Shown: in pieces, positions 12,391-20,225 of the stretch
Layout of the letters: every line of letters begins with the position of its first letter
How positions within the stretch are numbered: position 1 is the stretch's first letter
NCBI GenBank assembly: GCA_963556195.1
Contig: OY744544.1
Location: 47,573,484-47,637,483, forward strand
Origin: Sepiola atlantica
Lineage: Eukaryota > Mollusca > Cephalopoda > Sepiida > Sepiolidae
Length of the DNA: 64,000 bases
Reading direction: 5' to 3'
Made by a program: the position numbers and the translations under genes
Notes under the pieces: generated by a model
Databases searched by the model: none
Seen by the model: only the letters and a program-made list of their open reading frames with translations
What the model was told of the DNA's origin: nothing

Positions 12391-13330
12391 TTTTTTCTTC
12401 TGATGGATTTTTTTATGTGCGACACTCCGTTTTCCTCTATGTCACGACTGCCCTGTTTAAACGCAACAAAACGTTCACAGTCTTCCGCTGAGTTTTGTAT
12501 TGTTAGAAATGGCTCAATTTCGAGTTTATTTAAAACACGACGTCTGATTTCGGAGTCTTTATTTAAGACCAGACCTTGCATGAATATTAAACATTTAAAA
12601 TTATCCGATGATAATTCCTCTAATTGTAAATCGTCGCAAAGTTTATTTACTATACTTGCATACGTAATGTAGTCGTCTTCCTCTCTTCTAGTGACATTCA
12701 TACACTTATGTCTCCGAGGTTTTTGTAGAAAACAGTTCTGTTAGTAAAGTAACTGCCTCCTGGAAGTTCAACTCACTGGTCTTTTTTGGAAGGATAAAAT
12801 TCACGAACTTTGTATGCTCGGCAGCTCCTAATTTTCTTAGCAAAAATCTAACATTTTTAGAGTCTGTCCATGTACTGCAGTCCGATACAAAAATATCCGC
12901 ATATCTTCTCAGAAGCAAAAGTGACATCGTCTTCTGGATTATAATTAAAAATTTCGATAGCGCTCCACACAGCCGTCTGGGAGAATGCATTATGATTCTC
13001 GTTTGCTTTAGTTAACTGTGTTGCCTCCAGAATTTTTCTCTGTTCCTCCTGTGTTTTTATCAAGAGTTCTTCGAAGTGTTTCTGCTGTTGTAGCAGTCTT
13101 TCTTGGAATCTTTCTTCTCGTGTGGTCGCCAGCTCTTTTTGTTCAGCATGCCTTTTTCTTTGGGCTTTTTGCTGTTCCAACAACTCTCTTTTAAATTTCT
13201 CCTCAATTTCAACTTGTTTTCTTTGAAGTTCCATTTGTTGTTCAACTTGCTGTCTTTGTAATGTAACATTTTGTTCCGTTTGGAATTTAACTAATTGAAA
13301 AAGAGAATCTTTGAATTCAGCGTCTATCAT
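12387..13330 (-). pseudogene. Gag, N-terminal and central part, frameshifted
   Basis: Three overlapping open pieces (12857-13330, 12706-12990, 12387-12701) together make a Gag-like region. The first is a glutamine/glutamate-rich coiled coil (QRQQVEQQMELQRKQVEIEE). The later ones resemble the capsid-like region, with LRKLGAAEHTKFVNFILP and then SIVNKLCDDLQLEELSSDNF. The changes of frame show it is broken. Identification rests on position before the zinc knuckles and on this general character. Confidence 0.7.
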
Positions 13331-14150
13331 TCACGAATTCAAATTATGCACCGCACAATTTACACTTGTAAAACAATCAGTTTTCCCCACAACGTGCTTA
13401 ATATAATTAGTTTGCTCAACCAACACACAAAGCAAGAAATATATTATTTCTTAGCAAAAAAAAAAAATTCAATCCCAGTTCTTTTGTTTGAAAAATAAAA
13501 CTGAGGAAAAAAATCCTTTTTTTTATGTGTAACGTAGTTTTACAAAACCAAGTCCGTCGCTATAAGCCTAATAAGACTAGTTTTATGGGAAATCTTTTTA
13601 ACCCCTTCGCATTTTGAAAAAATGCGACTTGCTTATTTAACAGTTCTTTGTTAGAAGCACAAATGACTCACGCGAATATATATTTTTCACTGCGCGTCCT
13701 TCTTTGTCCTCGACAATTCTGTGGTAGACCGTTTTAATAGTCAATCCGGATCTTGCTCAAATATCAGATGTTGTCCTAATAATAACGACAAACTTACACA
13801 ATATCTGTAATAGTTGACGCGGATAACATTTATCTTAACGAGTCAGTGAACTTGAAGAGAAAAAAAATAAAGGTGTCAGTGTATTCAATTATTTTAATAA
13901 TTGAAAATGTCTTTCGCGTTTTCTAGTTTTCAATTTTTGGTAGCAAGTTTTGAGTTTGTGTTTTTTGTTGTTTTTTCCCCGTCGCTTAACTACTCTTGTA
14001 GTGTTTCATTTGCTGTTAATCCTTGTGAATCCAAATATCTGTTTGGAAAGACAAAGATGTTTTTTCCGTGAAGATCTTGCGAATCCTTGTATATCAATCA
14101 CTTTGGGTGATTTTCTGCAGTGATATCGTTTCGATTTCTCGTCGCGAATC

Positions 14151-14328
14151 TGTTGTGAAGTAGTCCAACAATAAAAAGAAGTCAAGTCGAGGTTGGGTTA
14201 ACATAACAAGTGTATTAACATAAAATGTACAAGGTAAGGGAACTTACTGGCACTTGGCTAGACAGTTACAAGACTGTCCTTTTTCTTTCTCTCTCGTGAC
14301 TCTGGTGACTAGCACTATTTATAGTTTA
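14151..14328 (-). repeat. 5' LTR of the gypsy element, truncated
   Basis: It starts TGTTGTGAAG like the 3' LTR and follows it to ATTTATAGTT, where the remaining 40 bp or so are replaced by (TA)n. The stretch between the start of Gag and this LTR (13331-14150) is untranslated leader with no further recognisable gene. Confidence 0.8.
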
Positions 14329-14329
14329 C

Positions 14330-14332
<3 letters not shown>

Positions 14333-14406
<74 letters not shown>
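14333..14406. repeat. (TA)n microsatellite
   Basis: Pure TA run that interrupts the 5' LTR of the gypsy element. Confidence 0.95.
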
Positions 14407-14409
<3 letters not shown>

Positions 14410-14619
14410 TACATGTAAGTACATGCCTGTAAATGTATCTATGTAAGTATATGCGTTTCTGTGGGGGTATCTGGATATATATGTATCTGTATACGCACGT
14501 ATATATATATTGTTGTTTTTGATGCATGTGGTTTAATCAGGAGATGTATGTACTGTATGGGTAGAAACCACAGGTATTTTACTGTGTATGCCTATTAATT
14601 CATGTACACAATAATACAT

Positions 14620-14621
<2 letters not shown>

Positions 14622-14700
<79 letters not shown>
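14622..14700. repeat. (TA)n microsatellite
   Basis: Pure TA run ending in TATG units. The sequence between here and the Helitron left end at 14813 shows nothing recognisable. Confidence 0.95.
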
Positions 14701-14701
<1 letters not shown>

Positions 14702-14812
14702 ATATATGAAGCAATCCAACAAAAGATATAAGCGTCAACTAATATCTAATAATTAGTGAAACATCCGGATAAACACTGAAGCTCAATATACTGGATAGAG
14801 CATTAATTAATA

Positions 14813-14874
14813 TCTATTATATAAACGTCACCTGTCTGTATGGATGTATGTATGTATGTATGTATGTATGTATG

Positions 14875-14906
<32 letters not shown>

Positions 14907-15066
14907 GCTTCTCCTCCGAAAGTACCCAACACACGGTCACACGGGTGACATCATTCCGACCGGCCAGCCCAGACGCGTGTAATATCTCGGAACCGGAAAA
15001 AAAAAATTGACTCTTCCGGGGTCGACTGAGCACTTTTCTCCAATGGGGGGTGGCTTTTAACTCCAT
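14813..15066 (+). other. Left terminal region of Helitron A
   Basis: Starts TCTATTATATAAACGTCACC, followed by a TATG microsatellite (about 14840-14902) and then a segment beginning AAGCTTCTCCTCCGAAAGTA. The same order and sequence begin element B at 49736, with only small differences. That makes it a family terminus and not a local accident. An open frame on the minus strand crosses this region in both copies, but it runs through the microsatellite, so I do not call it a gene. Confidence 0.72.
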
Positions 15067-15330
15067 TTTTCAACGTTATTTATACTAATTTGAGAAGAAA
15101 AATAATGCAAAGTCACGATAAACTAGATATGACGTCAGAGTAAGGGAGTGGCGGGTAGAAATTCACTCACACTACAACCATTTTTTTTCTTTCTTTCTTC
15201 TTCCCCTCTCACTCCCACACTTTCTTTCTTAATTATTAATAGACGCTAATATTCCTTCCCCCCTCCCTTCCTCACTATGGCCGTTCTGTTATCCTGATAT
15301 AATACTTCCAGGCATTACCTCCTCCTTTCA

Positions 15331-15800
15331 GGCCAAATAGGGGGGGAGGGGGAATGTCGGCATTCCCCGATGTGAGCGCCACAGGCCAAATCTGGGGAGA
15401 GGGAGTGTCAGCATTCGGCGGTGGGGCGCCTCAGGCCAAATCTGGGGAGGGGGAATGTCGGTATTCGCCGGTATGAGCGCCCCAGGCCAAATTTGGGGAG
15501 GGGGAGTGTCGACATTCGCCGGTGTGAGTGCCTCAGGCCAAATTTGGGGGGCGCCAGGCTAAATCTGGGGAGGGGGAATGTCGGCATTCGCCGGTATGAG
15601 CGCCTCAGGCCAAATCTGGGAAGGGGGAGCGCCTCAGGCCAAATCTGGGGAGGGGGGGGGTGTCGGCATTCGCCGGTATGAGCGCCTCAGGCCGAATCGG
15701 GGGGGAAATCGGTATTCGCCAGTGGGGCCTCAGGCGAAACTTGAGGAGGTGGAGTTCCAGCATTCGCAGGTGTGAACGCCTCAGGTGAAATTCAGGGGAG
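15331..15800. repeat. G-rich 51-bp minisatellite (element A)
   Basis: About nine variable units built on GCGCCTCAGGCCAAATCTGG, then GGAGGGGGAATGTCGGCATT, then CGCCGGTATGA. The G runs (up to nine) could form quadruplexes. The same array, with other unit variants, occupies 50243-50870 in element B. From 15801 to 15940 the array fades into unique sequence also shared with element B. Confidence 0.85.
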
Positions 15801-15950
15801 GGGGGGGGGAGTATGAGTAATCGTCGGTGAGATCACGACCTCAGCCTGTACTTTAGGGGAGAAGAAATCCCCAAAAGGAAAAGGGATTAAAAAAAAAAAA
15901 TGATAATCTGATTTTTGATTCGACAGTGTAAAACCGACACCTACTGGATA

Positions 15951-15972
15951 GGATTAGATAATACACTTGATC
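15951..15972 (-). pseudogene. Degenerate U2 snRNA 5'-end-like motif
   Basis: On the minus strand GATCAAGTGTATTATCTAAT follows the U2 order GATCAAGTGTAGTATCTGTT with three changes; the branch-site-pairing GTAGTA reads GTATTA. It lies just downstream of a much better U2 match and has a counterpart at about 51017-51038 in element B. Confidence 0.45.
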
Positions 15973-15989
15973 TCAAGGCAAAAATGCCG

Positions 15990-16026
15990 AGAACAGATAC
16001 TACACTTTGATCTTAGCCAAAAGGCC
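15990..16026 (-). pseudogene. U2 snRNA 5' fragment (nt ~11-47), left flank of LINE copy 1
   Basis: Minus strand: GGCCTTTTGGCTAAGATCAA to AGTGTAGTATCTGTTCT, an exact match in my memory to invertebrate U2 nucleotides about 11-47, with the branch-point-pairing GTAGTA intact. Beyond it the sequence is not U2. The same 37 nt recur at 23161, 30436 and 37707, which makes this one flank of a target-site duplication of about 37-40 bp. As an snRNA it would lack the stem-loops, Sm site and 3' half, so it is a fragment. Confidence 0.85.
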
Positions 16027-16040
16027 AGTTTATTTAGGCA

Positions 16041-16109
16041 GGTGAGTTCCTTCGGACAACCCTCATCTTTATCTACAGATGAAGATTTTACAAACCTTGG
16101 GAACTCACC
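16041..16109 (-). promoter_or_regulatory. 3'-terminal hairpin of LINE copy 1
   Basis: GGTGAGTTCC and its exact complement GGAACTCACC form a 10-bp stem closing a loop of about 49 nt, in which CATCT/AGATG can pair again. It lies about 13 bp from the element's 3' junction. There is no poly(A). A terminal structure like this is a plausible recognition site for the element's own reverse transcriptase; that role is inferred. Confidence 0.7.
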
Positions 16110-16784
16110 AGACCTTAGGCATAGTGCCCGTTATGTAGGGGGAGGGGGGGTCGGGGATAAGTGAGACAAGCTGTTCAATGTTTTTTATTTCACAAAATTT
16201 TACAAACAACATAAAAAGAACATTTGCTGACTCTAAACTAGATTCTTGCACCAAAATACCGCATTCACTCTGTGGGTGGATCCCTACTTAAAATATCCCC
16301 AAAAAACATCGATGTAAAAAAGAATTATCGTGGGAGTGGGAAAAAATATTAAAAACACCCAAAAAGAAAGAAAAATAAAGAACGAAATAAAATGGTAGAA
16401 AAGTTAGTATGGCCCGGCTTTCCCTCATGACTAAGTGTTAGACCGCCCACTGTTTTCCGGCACGAGACCGAAAACAAGCGGGTCGGTCACTAAGTGGGAG
16501 TGGGAACTTAAGAGAGGAGTGTTCAAAAAATAAATTCATCGGGAATGGGATCATTGGGTGGATGGCGTCTTCCAAGATAGTAATGCCAAGGGTTTCAAAA
16601 GACCGGGGACAAAATAAAACAGTGGAAGTGGGAATCTTTGGAAGCTCTCTAGTGCCGGCAAAAATAAAATAGGGACAGGATAACTTTCATTCCTACTAGT
16701 TTAAGAGGTTACCAGTTTTTTGAAATAAATCAAAAAACTCTACAGGGGTGGGTTCCGTAGAACCCAGTACCGCGTGTGCCATAA

Positions 16785-19700
16785 TTATGGAGGGAACACG
16801 AACTCAAACTTGGCGCCTCGTCGGATGCACAAACTAGTGTCATGCACCCATCTCCTATCGAAATCCATGCGATGTAATCGTTTCCAATCGCATCTGATCT
16901 TCACTTTAAGTTGGTGTTTAAAGTAAACTACCAGATCCCGATCCGAAACAGATCCAACCCCATGAACCTCATTAAGACGTGTAACCCACGTCACTAGTCT
17001 TGCTACGGCTAGGATGGCTAGAAACACCATTCGTTTCTCCCCAGACCACGGCGGTGCTGCGTTGTTGATGACAGATGCTACATCCAGGACCATCGGCTGC
17101 TCGGCGTCGATGCGGGCCGTCACCTCCCTGACGTATCCCCAGAGATGTCGAAGTTTGCTGCAGGTGAAGAAGGCGTGCTCGGCCGTTTCTTCTTCGTCGT
17201 CTTCACAGCGCGGGCATAAGGGGACGTCCCTTAAACCATCTCTGCATAATCTGCCATAGAGGGGCAGTGCGTTCCGAACCAGTCGCCAGGTCAGAGAATA
17301 CTCAGAATTGTTGAGATAACTCTGGCCTGGCGCCCAATTCCACTGGGAGCGGGCCTCCTCCCTCGACAATCCAAGCCGCTCCTCAAGTGGGTCCGAAGCG
17401 GTACCCTCCACTAGATCCCGATATAGTCTCTTCCTAGACCGGGCAAGGTTACTGGACCCCGGCAACGCTCTAAGCGCGGCCCGGCATTCGGCGAAGAACA
17501 AGGGCTCCCCTCTCGGCCTACGTCGTCCTTCGACCGAGAGGTCGGGTATGAGGTTGGGAAAGGCGCTCCCGACCGCAGGGACCCACGGAGTGTCTTCCAT
17601 CAAAGTCCGACTCAGGAAAGCCAGTCTCTCGGCATGTCGATGACTTGCCAAGTCAGGCATCCCCAAGCCTCCCACACTCGGAACTTGAGTACAGACCTGT
17701 CTGCGGACGTACGCTTTCCGGCCCTTCCAAAGAAGCGAGAAGAGTAAGCGCGTGAAAGCGATAAGGCGGGCCGCAGGCAGTGGTAGTACAGACAGCCGGT
17801 AAAGGATGAGAGGAAAGACGTAAGTGGCGCACGCCTCCGCTCTGCCCTTTAAGGAAAGCTTCCTTCGAATCCAAGCCCGGACCGACGATTCGACCTTTGT
17901 CTGTACTTCCGACCAGTTCTTTTCCAGCTGGAGGCCCGGCCCGAACCACACGCCGAGGATTCGAACCGGGCCATCCGACCAGCTGAAGTCACCTGGAAGA
18001 GCGGTCTCTCCGCTCCAGGCACCCAACCGCAGGCCGTTCGACTTGCTGCGGTTGACTATGGCCCCTGTCACTTCTTCGTACCGAGCGAGCGCCTTAATCA
18101 CCGTTCGAATGTCAGTACGGCTCGACACGAAAACGGTGACATCATCGGCAAACGCGGAAACCCTGACTCGCGCTTTGCGAGGAGGGATAGCGATCCCGCG
18201 CAGGACTGGTGTTGTCGCCTCATCCCTTAATTTGCGAAGGAAGGGTTCCAACGCCAGGATGTAGAGCAGGGGCGACAGCGGACAACCCTGACGTACCGAC
18301 CGAGAAACAACGAACGATTCCGACCTCTTTCCATTCACTTGCACCACTGCCGTCGGCGAGTCATACAGAATAGAGATCCACCTGCGGAAGTCCGGACCAA
18401 AACCGGCAGCCGCTAAAACAGCTTTCAGGAAACCATGGTCGACCCTATCGAAAGCCTTGGACTGATCTAAATTGATCAGCGCGGCTTCAGCGTCGTCTTC
18501 TGTCCCCTCTATGATCATGCGAATCAAATGCAAGTTGTTCTGAATCGACCTCCCCTTCACAGCAAAGTTCTGCTCAGGCTTGATCAAATCACCGATAACA
18601 ACCTGCAGGCGGTTCGCAAGAACGCGGGCCAAAATCTTTAACTCTGTGTTTAGCAGAGTTATGGGCCTGTAGTCGTCTAAATTTCCCCCACCAGGTTGGT
18701 CCCTCTTCTTCAGTAATGTGACCACTCCTTTGGTTACCTGTCCAGGGATTGACTCCTGAACAAACCAGTGGTTAAACACATCCTTCAGAATTGGGACAAA
18801 CATGGGCGACAGCCTCAAATACATTTCGTACGGCAGACCATCGAGTCCCGGAGATTTGTTCAAGCCGACCTGCTTCAACGCAGTAACGATCTCGCCCTCC
18901 GTAATCCTGCCATCACAGCCAGCTGCTCGAGCCGCCTCGAGGCGGGGCGAGTCAGCCAAATAGCTGTCAAACTCCTGGCCGCGGAGTCTGGGCAGTTGGG
19001 TGAAGCGTTCCTCCAAATGCTCACGGAACCCCTCACAGATCTCACGAGACGATACCAGGGTATGTCCTTCCAGGTTTTTCACCTTCCGAATGTACCCATC
19101 CGAACCACGACGTAAAGCAGCCTTACGCTCAACAGCGTCAACGTTCACGGCTTCGTTAGAGACTTTCTTTAATCTAGCTCTAACTACTTGACCTTCATAT
19201 CGCTCGCTAGCCAAGCGATTGAGGTCCCCCGTAATTAATGCTATCTCTAGGGGATCCCCCCCAGCCACCGCCCGGGTCATCTTATCCTCTACTTGCTTTT
19301 GCGTCCTAGCCCTATTTTGAGCGAGGCGCTGGCTGTAGCGGACACAAAAGTTTCTAACCTGAGCCTTAGTTTTAACCCAGTACCTACTCCCGATAACCAC
19401 CCCCACTAATCCCCGCTGGAGTAGTAACGTTAGCTGTTCCCGGAAGTCTCGTATCTCCAGTAAGGAGGTATTAAACTTCCAGTACCCAGCCAACCTAGGC
19501 CTATCACTTAAGTTCAACCGGGCCGTAACCAATTTATGGTCCGAATGTCCTAACCAAGTGAACGTGGGACAAGATATGAAATCTACGTCGCCTCTTCTAA
19601 CTAACATTCTGTCCAAGTAAGTACTCGGACAGAAGGCCGCGCTAGTATGCCACGTCCACATCTCCCGCCCTGGGTGATCAACGCGAAATCTGTCGACAAG

Positions 19701-20225
19701 ATCGCATGAGGCCATCAGGTCAGACAGACTGCTTTCCCACCTCGCCGACCCTCTATTCCCACCGACCTTATCTATCTTGGGGTCTAGGATGGCATTCCAG
19801 TCCCCCATTAAAACTACTCGCTCCGGACCCTTGAGGAACGCCTCCAACCGTCGAAAAAAGGAAACCCTCTCGCCAGCAATGTTGGGCGCATAAACCGCAA
19901 CGATCCGAAACTTGCTGTTTTCAACGGCAACATCGACCACGACCAGTCGTCCCACCGCATCCGCATGAACAACGCTCACCGCCGCAGGCAGGGTGCGTCT
20001 CACTAACAAAGAGATACCACAACTATGAGCATCGCCATATGCTGAGTAGACGTCATAGTCGTCAGTCAGCACATCACAATCCCCATACGAATCGAAGTGG
20101 GTCTCTTCAATCGCAGCTACATCTACCTCACGGGCCACGAGATCCCTCAGCACGCGAGCAGCCCTGCTTCGGGATCTCATGCCCCTCACATTCCAACAAG
20201 CCAAGTTTAAATTTGTGGTCCCCAT
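16785..20225 (-). CDS. LINE ORF2: APE endonuclease - reverse transcriptase (copy 1)
   Basis: 1146 codons from ATG 20225-20223. Residues about 4-240 form an apurinic endonuclease-like domain: LACWNVRGM, EETH (E41), GDWN (D142, N144), YLDR (D205) and GHSDH (228-230), all catalytic positions present. Residues about 455-740 are the reverse transcriptase: DDYRPITLLN, NLDQSKAFD (D587), RQGCPLSP, and FADD at 692-695. A CX2CX9HX4C zinc motif lies at 1004-1022. The protein would nick the U2 target and prime reverse transcription of element RNA there. Its start overlaps the ORF1 stop in the string TGATG, suggesting translation by termination and re-initiation. No frame break or missing catalytic residue is seen. 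A longer frame begins three bases earlier at a TTG; the ATG is the natural start. Confidence 0.93.
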   Translation of the reverse strand: MGTTNLNLACWNVRGMRSRSRAARVLRDLVAREVDVAAIEETHFDSYGDCDVLTDDYDVYSAYGDAHSCGISLLVRRTLPAAVSVVHADAVGRLVVVDVAVENSKFRIVAVYAPNIAGERVSFFRRLEAFLKGPERVVLMGDWNAILDPKIDKVGGNRGSARWESSLSDLMASCDLVDRFRVDHPGREMWTWHTSAAFCPSTYLDRMLVRRGDVDFISCPTFTWLGHSDHKLVTARLNLSDRPRLAGYWKFNTSLLEIRDFREQLTLLLQRGLVGVVIGSRYWVKTKAQVRNFCVRYSQRLAQNRARTQKQVEDKMTRAVAGGDPLEIALITGDLNRLASERYEGQVVRARLKKVSNEAVNVDAVERKAALRRGSDGYIRKVKNLEGHTLVSSREICEGFREHLEERFTQLPRLRGQEFDSYLADSPRLEAARAAGCDGRITEGEIVTALKQVGLNKSPGLDGLPYEMYLRLSPMFVPILKDVFNHWFVQESIPGQVTKGVVTLLKKRDQPGGGNLDDYRPITLLNTELKILARVLANRLQVVIGDLIKPEQNFAVKGRSIQNNLHLIRMIIEGTEDDAEAALINLDQSKAFDRVDHGFLKAVLAAAGFGPDFRRWISILYDSPTAVVQVNGKRSESFVVSRSVRQGCPLSPLLYILALEPFLRKLRDEATTPVLRGIAIPPRKARVRVSAFADDVTVFVSSRTDIRTVIKALARYEEVTGAIVNRSKSNGLRLGAWSGETALPGDFSWSDGPVRILGVWFGPGLQLEKNWSEVQTKVESSVRAWIRRKLSLKGRAEACATYVFPLILYRLSVLPLPAARLIAFTRLLFSLLWKGRKAYVRRQVCTQVPSVGGLGMPDLASHRHAERLAFLSRTLMEDTPWVPAVGSAFPNLIPDLSVEGRRRPRGEPLFFAECRAALRALPGSSNLARSRKRLYRDLVEGTASDPLEERLGLSREEARSQWNWAPGQSYLNNSEYSLTWRLVRNALPLYGRLCRDGLRDVPLCPRCEDDEEETAEHAFFTCSKLRHLWGYVREVTARIDAEQPMVLDVASVINNAAPPWSGEKRMVFLAILAVARLVTWVTRLNEVHGVGSVSDRDLVVYFKHQLKVKIRCDWKRLHRMDFDRRWVHDTSLCIRRGAKFEFVFPP

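Larger units (their letters stand above)
8997..14328 (-). mobile_element. Ty3/gypsy LTR retrotransposon, inactive
   Basis: Minus-strand element: truncated 5' LTR (14151-14328), Gag, protease, RT, RNase H, integrase, 3' LTR (8997-9213). The order PR-RT-RNaseH-IN is that of Ty3/gypsy. The two LTRs share long matching blocks, for example TTGTGAAGTAGT and GGCACTTGGCTAGACAGTTA, but differ at many positions, so the insertion is not recent. Multiple frame breaks and lost catalytic residues mark it as dead. The 5' LTR ends in a long TA microsatellite that replaced its last 40 bp or so, so no target-site duplication can be read. Confidence 0.88.

Noticed and set aside
15990..16026. Functional U2 snRNA gene
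   Set aside because: Only about 37 nt match; no Sm site, stem-loops or 3' end follow.
17014..19191. Plus-strand open frames inside the LINE ORF2 region, and equivalents in copies 2 and 3
   Set aside because: They lie antisense to an intact 1146-codon gene with all catalytic motifs; GC-rich coding sequence produces such shadows.
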